DNA of 64,000 bases, taken from assembly GCA_015501595.1 (NCBI GenBank), contig JADNRX010000157.1:1-64000 (forward strand), read 5' to 3'. Under the pieces are notes generated by a model. The model saw only the letters and a list, made by a program, of their open reading frames with translations. It did no database searches and was not told the DNA's origin. Position 1 is the stretch's first letter, and each line of letters starts with the position of its first letter. Source of the stretch: Hymenopellis radicata. Its lineage: Eukaryota; Basidiomycota; Agaricomycetes; Agaricales; Physalacriaceae. Positions 1 to 10,800 of the stretch are shown here, piece by piece. Both the position numbers and the translations under genes were made by a program.

Positions 1-765
1 GGTATCCCTCAGTCTCGAATAGCATGCAGCAGAAGTTCCAGAACAGTAAGAGATCGATTATTATCAGAGGCACGCAATCCTGTAACCTATGAAGCGAAAT
101 ATGTCATATAAGCGAGCGAATGTAATGAAATACATGAGACTCACGGCGCGTGTTCTGCCATCCACCATTCCATGAATGACTATGCCCCATAAGATTAACT
201 TATGATACCCGTCGATATGCCATAGTGAATTTGCATGCGGCACGGAATAGCGTCCCCGAGGGATGCTAGTATAGGCACGAACTGTTCGTCTTACAGGATC
301 AACCCTTGCAACAGAGTTCTTCAGCCGTTGTTTCTGAATGCGCAGGCCATGCATCTTCATGTGACCTATTAGATAGCGGAGTCCACTTCCAGGATGAGCC
401 GATACGTAACGCAGAACAATGGCATCTAGAGCGTCATCTGTGATATCGGAATATTTATGGTGGGATACGCCTTCAGCATCACATTCGTTTCGGAAGTGTT
501 GGCTACTGATTCCTAAGGATCGACAAAGACCTTCGAGATTTCGTTTATAGAAGGGATTGGTGACGTGGCGTAGAAATTGGGGATCAATGACCTTTCGAGG
601 TCTTCCACATTTACCAGTATGTACTACCGTTACGGGATTCCACTTGAAAACACGAGGATCAGTTCTAGTTGTAAAGTTAAGTAAGAATTTTTAATGAAAG
701 GAGTGGCGACACACTGAGATGCGACTGAATCGTGGGCTTGATTCAACTGCAAGGCCAACTCATGC

Positions 766-1901
766 TAGAGACCTCAACGAGTCCAACGCGAGTCAGACTC
801 GCGACTCGTGACGCGGGTACCCACGCAAAAAGAAGTCCAGTTCAGACTCGCGTCGGACTCGACTCGCAATGACTCGTGAGTCATCGCGAGTCCACTCGCG
901 AGTACTCACCATGAGTCCGAGTCATCTCGGATACTCACGAGTACTCGCGAGTCCATACACCCCCAAGTATTCATGCGCAGCGAGCATCCCCGGGCAATGG
1001 CACGGGGACAGTCAGCTGGGCATGAGGGTATGGTGGGGGTGATGGTGGAAGGATGGTGGGGGTGGGGGTGGAAGGATAGTGGTGGTGGTGGAGGATGGTG
1101 GTGGTGGTGGTGGTGGTCGACTCCGAACAACTCGTCGTCGCGTCCATCTCGCGTCATCCGCCTCATCGCATCGCATCCCCCTCCTCATCGCATCATCATC
1201 GTGTCGTCGTCGTCGTCATCCTCATCCTCATCCATCGTCGGCACCGCAATCCAGTTGGTGTCGGCAATCCAGTGATTGGATCGTGTGCTGCCCGTTTGCG
1301 GGGCTTACGCGTCCTATCGACGCCGACTCAAAGTCGAGCGTCGGTCATGTCGGCGCCGACTTGAAGTCGAGCGCCAATAGCGTCGTCGCCGACCTGAAGT
1401 CGAGCAACGAGTGTCCGAGTCGTGCTCCAGCTCTGCTGCTAGCGCAGAGCCAGCAGCAGCAGGCCCGGCACAAAGCCGAGGCCAAAGACACACCCCACAG
1501 GCTGCCTGACAATCGTCAGAGCAGCGGGGGCGACAATCGTCGCTCCCCAGGTGGTCGTGGTGGTGGTAAGAGGTACAGAGATATCACCCGATCAGACGCT
1601 TACGCGTCGCTTCGGGACTCGGCCCGAGTCGCCGGATCTGGCGAAATTGTTGCGTATAGCTCGTTTGAGCCACGCAAGGGTCCGTTTGAGTTGGCAAAAA
1701 TTTGTAAATTAAGATAAATTACATAGCTAAATATTTGCGAGTCATCATATGATGACTCGCAGTCAGCAGAGCCATACTCAGACTCGCGACCGGACTCGTG
1801 ACTACGTGACTCGCGAGTCACGCGAGTCCGAACGCCGACGTGCCCGAGGCGAGTCGAGTCACCAGATGACTCGGTGACTCGGTGACTCGTTGAGGTCTCT
1901 A
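766..1901. mobile_element. Non-autonomous hAT-type element, copy 1 (1136 bp)
   Basis: The ends are perfect 18-bp inverted repeats, TAGAGACCTCAACGAGTC at 766-783 and its complement at 1884-1901. They are flanked by an identical 8-bp direct repeat ACTCATGC (758-765 and 1902-1909), a target-site duplication. An 8-bp duplication and a TAGAG start are typical of the hAT superfamily. There is no transposase: the reading frames inside are low-complexity (GGTGGT and TCGTCG runs at 1075-1240). The subterminal 150-200 bp on both sides are packed with variants of GACTCGCGAGTC, as expected of transposase-binding sites. The core at about 970-1720 is shared with the element at 2295-3693. It sits inside the integrase-type gene, which it disrupts. 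Confidence 0.85.
1319..1410. repeat. Short tandem repeat, unit GCCGACTTGAAGTCGAGC
   Basis: Three diverged copies of an 18-bp unit containing the near-palindrome GACTTGAAGTC lie in the core of hAT copy 1, spaced about 30 bp. The same units recur in hAT copy 2 at about 3268-3353. The regular spacing suggests a binding array, but no protein is known for it. Confidence 0.6.
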
Positions 1902-2294
1902 ACTCATGCAAACAGTCTAGACCTTCGCTAAGCCACTCCTGAGATGGCCCATTTGGAGCCGTCTGCATCGCCTCAAACAGTGGAAGAGCAGTAGTTCGTA
2001 ATCGATCAATATGAAATCGAATCTGGTGGGCATCAGACTCCTGTCCCAGCACCGTTGTAGCTCTAATGGATAATTCTTGAATGGTATGATGAGCCTGCAC
2101 TAGTGAATCGATGTCACGTAGATGAGCAGGTAAATCGGGAAAAATAGTCGACATGATGGACGAACGAAAAGAGTGATGTGACATGTGACTTCCCAGGAAA
2201 GGTATATAACCTTCGACATACTCGACTTCTTTTTGTCGTCGTTCTTCTTGTTCGTAACTATGAACACCATTGAAGAGTCCGAGAGTGTAGGCAT

Positions 2295-3693
2295 TAGTGA
2301 GTAGCGCGGGTGTCCCGTGGGTATATCGTTTTTAACCCCTACCCGTACCCTCCACATACCCGGTCCCGCAGTGCGGGTGCGGGTTACCCGCCAGAATCGT
2401 CTCGGGTCTCTTGCTCAAATCGCCTGCCAGCACTACCCGTAGTCTCACCTTGCCATTACCTCCCAGAGTTCATGCTCAGCGAGCATCCCCGGGCAATGGC
2501 ACGGGGACAGTCAGCTGAGCATGAGGGTAGGGTGGGGGCGATGGTAGGAGTGAGGTGGGAACAGTAATGATGGAGGGAAGGAGACGTGGTGGTGGTGATG
2601 GTGGTGATGGTGATGTTGTCCTCGTCGACTCGTCATCGCGGAGATTTGACAACGCCCGAGCGTAAAGAGACATCGGTGTCGTGCCATCCTTCGAGTGACT
2701 CGTCCTTGACATTTTGCCTGCGCGTCCGCCTGTAGTATATGTTCCGGGAAAGTGAACGATGCCACGACATGCAAAGCCATGATAACTCACGAGATAACCA
2801 GTCATATACCCTGCTTCGAGGTTTAGGTTTCGATCAGTGCGAACCCAGTTTCCACGGATGGCATCGTTCTGTGGAGTCGTATCTGGCGCGCAGAGATCTG
2901 GTGCATAGTTTGGGTCAATTATACATCTAGTGATCGCAATTTCTGACATATGTTAGCGCAAGTCTAGACAACGTAGAAAATGGCGACGCACAGCCCCGGT
3001 GCCCATACATCCAAAGGCAGACCTGACGAGTCGACTAGAGTGTCCGTCGTATTATTCCACCAGTCCATGCCTTCCGGAGGAGGTTTAGTCGATGCAGAGT
3101 CAGATGTATCCGCGATGGCGCTGACCGACATGGAGACCGAGTCCCACGATTGCCAACCGAGTCGCTGGACTATTCCCGGTCCTGGTGCTGCCCGTTTGCA
3201 GGGGGCTTACGCGTCGTCCTCTGGTCGGTTTCGTGGAGACGACTCTGAGTCGTCTCCTGGTCCATTGACGCCGACTTAAAGTCGAGCGCCGGTGCTACCA
3301 TCGTCGACTTAAAGTCGAGCGATGGTGCCGTGGTCGCCGACTTGAAGTCGAGCGACGGGTGGTGATCATGGTGGAGGGAGGATGGAAGATAGCCACCCGA
3401 TCGCGCTTACGCGTCGCGTCGGAACTCGGCCCGGTACGCCGGATCGGGCAAAATTGTCGTGTATGCCTCGTTTGAGCCATGCAAGGCTCCGTGTTACTTG
3501 CAATAAATTTCTAAATTAAGCCTAAATACATCTTTATAATTGCGTGTCACTGGGTGAGGACTCGCAGTCCGTTGTACGGGTAAGAAAGGGTGACGCGGGT
3601 TACAGCGGGTTCTCGGACCGAGACCCCTACCCGGACCCTGACCCACCCGCATCCGTGACCCGGACCGGGTGCTCCGACCCGGGCTATTCACTA
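2295..3693. mobile_element. Non-autonomous hAT-type element, copy 2 (1399 bp)
   Basis: The 17-bp imperfect inverted repeats are TAGTGAGTAGCGCGGGT (2295-2311) and, at 3677-3693, the complement of TAGTGAATAGCCCGGGT. They are bounded by the 8-bp direct repeat GTAGGCAT at 2287-2294 and 3694-3701. Subterminal sequence is rich in ACCCGG/GGGTACC motifs rather than the GACTCG motifs of copy 1. The middle shares three blocks with copy 1: about 2470-2560 with 970-1060, about 3185-3350 with 1285-1420, and about 3385-3540 with 1575-1720. No transposase frame was found. A 157-codon open frame on the minus strand (2949-2476) spans repeats and is not counted as a gene. Confidence 0.85.
3268..3353. repeat. 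Tandem GACTTAAAGTCGAGC units, second copy
   Basis: Three units of the 18-bp repeat described for 1319-1410 occur in the core of hAT copy 2. Spacer sequences differ between the two elements while the units are kept. Confidence 0.6.
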
Positions 3694-4808
3694 GTAGGCA
3701 TGACAGTTCAAGATATGCCTGACCCTTTTCACATACAAGTGTGTTCTTAACCTGTTTGAACGCTCTATTCTGATCTTCAACGTTTGAACTAGTGCTCAGA
3801 CGGTGCTCAAACGGTCATCCCCGTATATAATACACGCAGACTCTTCACCCTATCTGAGGTGCTCCAAAAATCTTTGGCCGAAGCTAAGATAAAGGAGGTG
3901 ACCGGTACCAGGGCTAAGCCTCATCCTCTGGATTTGACAGTAGACGAGGGTCAGGATATGTTAGAATGGTGGAATGCCTCTCCATGCGTAATATTGAATC
4001 TGAGATTACTTCATTCGTTAACGATTTCTTAGAGGATGGCAACCTCCTTCTCACCGTCATGTAACATGTTTGGTGAACCTTCTTCGCGTCGGAGATTATT
4101 TAGGCATGGCCATCGTTACCCGGTATGCCAAGCTTGAGCTCGAAAGAGAAATTCAGAGGCCCTCCTCCCCAGTGATACCCAGGAAAGGCTCTCGCCCGCT
4201 ATGATCACTTGGATTGCGCAAAAGTACCGATTTACCGATGAGGACTGGTTGGAACCCATTCGACTTGCTCTCTCCCCTGATTACTCCCGCCTCACAGATA
4301 TAGACGACGTATTATGTGACGCCTTGGGGGTGCGCCTTTTCAAGATCATCTCCGTCGCCCGCGAATCTTATCATCAGGTCAAGGCTGAAATGGCGCTCAC
4401 CATGCCCAAAATCAGTCATGACTCTTCCTGCCCTGATCATCCCTCTTGCGAGGTGGCTTTCGCCGTCTTTTGGACCTCGAAAGTCGTCCTCAAGATCTTT
4501 GCTCGCAGTCCACATTATACGTTCAAAACTGCACGCGCTCTCACAGAGGGGACTCATATCCCCTTTATGACGGAAGAATGCAAGAACTCCGTAGTGGCGC
4601 AGTTATCCGTTTCCGAAGACGCAATCCAGATTATCCGGGAGAAGGCGGAGAACGCTTGCGTTCGATTCATTGATCCCTCTGCTGCTGTTCCTCATCCCAG
4701 TATGTGTTATTCCTTTCTAGAATAGTACTCAGCTAACAGTTCTATAGACGTGTAATCATACTAGTTTTATCATTCTCATTCTCTGTCTGTCGTTACGCGA
4801 ATAGTATT

Positions 4809-6296
4809 TTACGCTTCCCATTGTGTACGCTTGAGATACGAGTTCATCTCCCAAAGGAAGTGAGCTCGATATGCTATAGCTGAACGTCGAGATTGGGCTA
4901 GCTGGGTCCCAGAGAACGTATTCACTCTGGTTAAGGGAAAGGGCTCTCCATAAAGAAGATGTTCCATCCAGGCTAACGTATGAATACCACAATCGAAATG
5001 GTTCTGCTGCTGGGGAATCTATAAAGGAAATATCAGTTGATATTCGCAGCCTGTAGAAGGACTCTGACCTGTACGTCAATACGCTTCAGGTTTAAGGGAG
5101 TGGAGATGTCCTCCTTATTCTGGCGAAGCAGTGTTACAGCGTGCTCGAGTAGCTGAAATATCAGTTAGGTAGGTACAGCTGAATGATATAGTTACGCACC
5201 CCGCAGATCTGTTGCGAGAAATATTCCTCGTCTGAACCTACAAAGCTATCCAAAATGGCAAACTCTGCTGTGTTGAAATCAACACAGACAAGCACCCAAT
5301 GATTCCTGTTTTTATTGAGGGGAAGCAGCAGGCGGCTGCACGTTCCCATGGCACTTTTGCTCTGTCGAATTATTTAACCGTTAACCAAAATAGGATATTG
5401 GAAAGACCGACCGTCTTGTTAAACCAATTCTTCTTGGATTTTTTAGTTTTATCAGAGCACAGTGAGCCGATCGAATTAGCGAGTAGGCTTCGAAGCGGTT
5501 TTCCTTGTTTATCTAGTAGAAGCCCCGATCCTTGCCACGTCTCCCCTACCAGGTTTTGAGGATCCCCAATTAACGTCCAAGCATTAACGAAGAAATTCAA
5601 CACCTCATCGTTCAGCTCCATTCCTTCAGCTAGTCGTTCCAAGGATTGGACTTGAAGCGTAGGACGGTTACCCGTGATCTCGGGTATACGCCTTAAAGCC
5701 GTCCTTCGAACCTATCGAGACTCAGCAGAACGTACAGATTGGTACAGTACTCACCTCTGAGAGAATGGATTGTAGTAGACGCGGACGATCTCCAGCTAAT
5801 GTGAATTTGGCAGTTCTGAGTGCTCCAATAAGAGGGTGGGTGGCGTCTAACGCTGCCACCAGGTCCGAATGGTCAATGGGAGAGGGGAGCTTGGAGACAT
5901 CGTCACAAAAGAAGAGGGTATCCAGAAGCATATTGTTGAGATTTTGATAGTCTTCCACAGTAGGATCCACGTCGAGTTGATTCTCCAGATGTGCAGTCAG
6001 GCGATGGAAGCACCCGGCTAGAGTATTCTTCCCCAGATTATGGCTGACCACTACATCCCAGTAGACGACATCCGCAAGCATCCTGAGGTACACGTTGTCC
6101 GTGTCCAATCGGACAAGTTCCTTCTCGTCCGCCGCTGTCAATTATCCCTCAGAAGCGTGAAGCAAAGCTCTGGCTACAACTCACAGTCCTCCTCTGAGGA
6201 CGCATCCTGTGGATCTGGCTGATGGCGCTTTCTTTGACGCGTGCTGGGCTCAGCGCCATTAGAGACCTTGCGCTTGGATCGTTTTCGAGGCGACAT
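4809..6296 (-). CDS. Ulp1-type (C48) cysteine protease, 415 aa
   Basis: Six exons keep frame throughout: 6296-6185, 6134-5755, 5711-5412, 5361-5200, 5152-5069 and 5018-4809. The N-terminus is very basic (MSPRKRSKRK), a likely nuclear signal, followed by an acidic patch and an unassigned helical region. The C-terminal half is a C48 SUMO-protease-like domain with the full tetrad in the family's spacing: His285 (NHWVLVCVDF), Asp302 (AILDSF), Gln350 and Cys356 (QQQNHFDCGIHTL). The His-Asp distance of 17 and the Gln-Cys distance of 6 match Ulp1. Members of the family cut SUMO or related isopeptide links; in basidiomycetes similar domains are widespread in repeat-rich DNA and next to transposases. 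Intron 3 (5411-5362) was placed by frame and is the least certain border. The gene looks intact despite its repeat-rich surroundings. Confidence 0.8.
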
Positions 6297-7866
6297 GATG
6301 GTGGAAAGATTGTCCCGATCAGCATGTGACTTTCATGTCGCGTCCATTGTGGTTGTTTGTTTTCGTTGATGGTATAATCCAGGTATATAAACCCTCCTCG
6401 CCACGGTCCAGGTTTCCTTTGGTCCACCGCACGTCCGAGTTGAACCCCCACGTGGGGGTCGTTTCTAGTCAACGACGTCGTCGGGGTGGGCCCATGCGAT
6501 TCTGGGAGCTCTGGGGATCGTGACTGTGCCAGCCCGCGCACTGTTCACGGTTCCTACCGCGCTGGCGTGGACCATATTACTTCTTTTCAGACCAGAAAAC
6601 CTGGAAGGCGAAGGCAGGACAGGGTTCGGGGATGTCGCGCCAATATTGGTGACAGACCATTCCCTTTCCCAAACTTCTGAGCATTCATGCCGGATGAGCA
6701 GCCCCATGCAATGGCCTAGGGTGCGTTCGCCGTGCATGAGACATCGAGTGAACGATGCTCTGAAGTATGGGAAGGGAGAGGTGAGGGTGAGGATGTGGCG
6801 GAGTCGTGATACGCGATGATGAGGCCGGTGATGTGGGCTTCCTGGTATAAAGGTGTCTGAAAAGTGACAGTAAGGGATAGTCAGGCAGCTTGGAATACGC
6901 ACCGGCGCCCAGCACCCCAGCATCATCCCTCCTGGTGTTCCCTTTCACTAGCAGCGGCCTCCTGCAGAGGGCTTACGCGGATCGAAAAGCGTAGTCCGCA
7001 CAGGTGAGTCGTCGGGCGCCGCGGAGACAAGATCGGTGTCCCAAAAGAAAGAGAAACCCGACGTCGAGTCCTGAGAGGGCGCTGACGGCGTTTCAACACC
7101 AGGAGCGCTCTCCTCGTCAAGCTGCTTGAGTGTTAAGGGGCAGAAAACAGTGGCCGGCGAATTCAGATCGTTCCCACGGTTGTCACACTGGTTGCGTCGT
7201 CGTCGTCTGGCTACGATCACTACCTGGATTCACGGCTCCGGCAGCTGTGCTCTGTCAACGAGCCAAGCAACCACGTAAGCCTCTCTCGACGAGCTGTGAC
7301 ATTTCTTGGGCGGCGGCGTTGGGCTTGGAGACGCTGGCGTGGACTCCGCGTCGTCTTGTTCGTGCCACTGCCAGCAACTACGGCACGGGTGGATTTCCAG
7401 GGTGGCTGGCGTGGACGCATACTGCCCCACACAGTGCGTTTATTTTCCTCCTTTACTGTCCCATCTTACTGTCTGGCACAGGCTCCCCACCGAAATCACC
7501 ATCCCCATTCGCCACAGCGCTGCAGTACGTCGTTTCTAAGGCGGGCGAGCTTGCTGGGCCCAACCCGGAATACGCACCGAGGTCGTCAAATTTCTCGCCG
7601 ATGGCGCTAACGATTCCCACAAGCCAGACATCATGTCCAGTCACGCGAACGTTAGGGACGTTAGCGCCCTCCTGTCTCTGTCTGTACTGCGCGGCTTCCT
7701 TGACGAAAGAGAAATGTCAATCAGTCCTTTCCATTGGACGTACTGCTATCAATTTCCAAGACGATGGCCTTGACGGATTACTTGGTAGCCCCTCCCGCAG
7801 GCGACTCTTGATTTTAATCAAGTACCTGCTTACGCTCGCAGTTCACGAGTCAAATTCTCCCCAACA
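6297..7866. other. Gene-poor interval with remnants of the repeat core
   Basis: No gene could be supported here. A TATA-like GGTTTATATACC (minus sense, about 6380-6392) could serve the Ulp1 gene. Around 6680-6790 and 6950-6985 there are diverged matches to the core of the two hAT elements (CATGC...GGCAATGGC...GGG and CCTCCTGCAGAGGGCTTACGCG), so a third, decayed relative probably lies here. Its ends were not found. Open frames on both strands between 6900 and 7900 overlap one another and have no recognisable motif. Confidence 0.4.
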
Positions 7867-10800
7867 ATGGCTTCCGACATGTACATATTTCTCTTGTTCT
7901 CTAATCTCTAGCTAACACACGCGTAGTCCTCTCAAGATACGCGTCGACATACGCGGCCTTTGGGATTCGCCCAACTCCTCCATTCACAAACCGATCGAGG
8001 AGCTCACCAAGACGCTCGGCCACAAAATAACCCCCATCGCTCAATGGCCTTCCTTATGGATAGAACTTGGCAGCCGCTTCCCCGACAAGACCGTATTCGT
8101 GCCCACCATCATCAGCACCACAATCGTCTGGTACGAGCGCCTTCTCGCGCGTCTCGACGCCGACGAGGCATGGGCCGAAGAACTCCTGACAGCCCTAGCT
8201 GAAGTCGGCACAGGCGGCCTCGATTTACGCGTCGAGCCCGCCCCGGCCAAAGCCAATCGTCCTAGTACAACCTGGGACAAGAAAGTTCAGGTTTTCCGCC
8301 TGCGCATCCCCAACACCGATCCCATGTCGCAATCCCGTATTGCTGCATTTCTGGAGAAGGATTTCGAGGGTCTATTTACCCCAGGAGGTCCCGTCGACGA
8401 CGATGTCGATTGGGCGGATGTTCCACCCGCCACTTCGGCTGCGCCTGCTGATGCCGTCCTCTTACTTGATTCCAACTCACTAGGAGTCTTCTTCACCTCG
8501 GTCAGTCAAATTTATACTCGTTGTCGTCTCTACCCAACTGACTACTTTGAATAGAGATCGTCGTCGCACGGGCTCTACTCCCGCGACGACAGCGCATCAC
8601 AGTCGCTACCATTATTACCGCAGGGCAGTGCTGAAGAGGACGTTTTCATGCCTCCGGGGAAACAAATTTACAGTCGACTGCTCGCGCTCCCGTTCAGGCT
8701 ACACGCCGGTGCAAACAACTATTTGGTATGTCGCTTTGCCTTGTTTTTATTCTCTTATGTTGCCCTCCAACTTAGCAATATACGGTGTACCGTCATGAAC
8801 TCATTGATCGTAGCAATAACGATGGGGTGGCAATGGTTGATCTTCCAGGTTATAAGGAGATGCCGTTGATTCCGGATCGGCTTCCTCGGACGTCAGCTCC
8901 CGTACCACCCTCCTCTGATGCTTTCGTCCCGTTTCTATCTAATAGTGAAGCACCGCTTGTTGTCCAATTTGAGGAGTTTGTGCGTGTCATCACCTTAGTT
9001 CTTCAAGGGATTTCTACGGCCCGTTGGCAATCCAGGGTACGTACTTGATAGAACGAAGTGGTTATTAATCTGATGTTTTATAGAGTCAGGCATTTACACT
9101 AGATGATTTGGAACGCTCTCTAGGAGCGGTATCCAAAGGCAGGGAATCCTTTCTTGTTCCTGAGGAATCATCATATCGGGCTACCGAACGAGGTATTCTG
9201 GGCGAAGTCCTTCAGGTCATGAAACATGTGAACATCAAGAACTATACGGCGGTTGAAATGACAGATGCGCTCCGAGTAAGCTGTTTTAACTATGATAAAA
9301 ACGTTGCTAAGATAACATGCAGGATTCGTACCTATACGATGTTATGCGACAGGTAGCATCATCCGCATACTTGACGAAATTGAACGGAGATCACAGTCAA
9401 GCTCTTGTACGATTTGGGGCCACTCAGACCACATTTCTACAACTCCTGTACAACTGGGCGCCAACTGAATGTGAGAGTTGGCTTGAGCAAGATCTACTCT
9501 TTACGCCTAAGGTAGAGCCAGTATGTCATTCTCTTTTTTACTGGTAAATCTATTTTCTAAGGTTTATAGGGCCCAGCAGGATATTTGCTGTGTACGAAAA
9601 AGGGCGCAGGCTTGCTTCTCAACATATTGCTACAACAGCCGAATCTCATGCCGCGCTTGGCACTTCCTGGAGTCGTATATTTTCTTCTCTCACAGGAAAA
9701 CTATATTTTGGCATGGCGATGGCTTGGCCCCGCTCTGGAGGAAACTGGCTGGGGTGTCCACGAAATTGGATCTTCGGTGAACATCATTAAGCAGTTTTTC
9801 ACTATTCTCAAAAGTGTGTTCTCAGAGAAGACTGATCGTGGTGGCTTGAAACATTGGAAGTGTCAGGCAGATGAGGGTAATCCGGTAGCGGCTGTATTTG
9901 CGCGAACCGCAGAACTGCACATTTGGGACTTAGAACAGACACGGTATCTTCAGGCTAATCGACCCAATAAGGTCAGATATTTCTTCTCCCCACATTCCGA
10001 ACTCATCAGTTGTAGACGCACATGGAAAAGCTCCAGAAAGAGGCTCAAGAACGACAAATTCGACCATTTCCTCAAGTAAGTATTTCATCGCGTGTTTAAT
10101 TGCAACACTCAATATTTCCTAGCCCCTGGCGTGCAGGCATTGCTTGTTTCTTCCACCGGAGGAGCAGTGCTCTCGAGTCTTCTTTACCTCCAGAAAAGAC
10201 AAATCCAAGGTTCAGTATCTACAGACCCATGGAATTAGCTTCGACAAGGAGCGTATCGCTCATCCTCCTGATGGTGCTCAAATCTATCATCCTGATGCTC
10301 TTGGGTTACAGGAACTCGATGCGTCAGAAGACGTTCTCCAGAGATGTGGAAGAATGATTTGGATCATCTCTGATGCTGATGGTATGGACGACATTCGCCC
10401 TGCTCCCGCCTCCGGCTCCAATTCCGATATGGAGGACATTCGTCTAACCTCTGCTCCCGATTCCGATCCCGACTCTCATATGCAGAACGACGAAAATGGC
10501 TTTTGGATGGATGTTTATGACTATGAAGAAACACCAGACTTCAGTCTTGTGGCGAAAAAAGTCGGTCAGCGACATATTGTAAGTGTGGCGCTACTTAATT
10601 TTGTATAATACTTACACTCATACCTAGCTTAATTGGGGCATGTTTAACGCCTTTCATCCTTCGGTTCATCAACGTCTAGCGGATCATGAAGAGCTAAGCT
10701 CATGTATGTTGGCATAATTTCCGTTTCATCACTTTTTAACCAATTTTAGTTATGTGTGAGCTTAAACGCGGAGAACAGTTCAAATACTTCACTGCAAAGC

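Larger units (their letters stand above)
1..2184 (-). pseudogene. DDE integrase-type transposon gene, split by a hAT element and cut by the window edge
   Basis: The pieces join into one protein when the insert at 766-1901 is removed. Exon 1 runs from 2184 (or the later Met at 2151, which suits the TATA-like GGTTATATACC near 2200 better) to 1902 and resumes at 765-715. Intron 714-665, exon 2 664-144, intron 143-87 (GTGAGT...CATAG), exon 3 86-1. The N-terminal part is helical. Exon 2 has the motif TGKCGRPRKVIDPQFL, a helix-turn-helix-like stretch around GISSQHFRNE, and then the integrase core SLWHIDGYHKLI with GIVIHGMVDGRTRA, as in the integrase-core (rve-like) proteins abundant in Agaricomycetes. 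Two defects make it a pseudogene: the 1.1-kb insertion, and a TGA at 7-9 where relatives as I recall them have an aromatic residue before a G-I-P motif. The rest lies left of the window. The family assignment is from memory of the motif, not from a search. Confidence 0.72.
2261..4725 (+). pseudogene. Possible BTB/POZ-like regulatory gene, split by a hAT element
   Basis: A TATA-like GGTATATAACC (about 2199) precedes ATG 2261. Removing the element 2295-3693 together with one copy of its 8-bp duplication joins the first codons to 3702 onward. Exon-like stretches follow: one to about 3741, a likely intron (GTGTGTTCTTAAC...CTAG), then residues such as RRLFTLSEVLQKSLAE and LTVDEGQDMLEWW, then LVNLLRVGDYLGMAIVTRYA from 4070, and the long frame 4201-4725 with TDEDWLEPIRLALSP and a pair of Cys/His before an aromatic-rich stretch. 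The layout and the C-terminal pattern recall the fast-evolving BTB-domain proteins of Agaricomycetes, but the match is weak. The frame changes near 4195-4201 without a visible intron, so the copy is probably broken even apart from the insertion. Confidence 0.4.

Noticed and set aside
906..1364. Open frames rich in His, Pro, Val and Gly on both strands
   Set aside because: They are translations of GGTGGT and TCGTCG microsatellite inside a non-coding hAT element.
2476..2949. 157-codon minus-strand frame in hAT copy 2
   Set aside because: It crosses the shared repeat blocks and a microsatellite, has no family motif, and no equivalent exists in copy 1.
7130..7915. 261-codon plus-strand frame before the dioxygenase-like gene
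   Set aside because: Composition is not protein-like, it overlaps other long frames, and the true gene starts at 7867 in another frame with proper splice sites.
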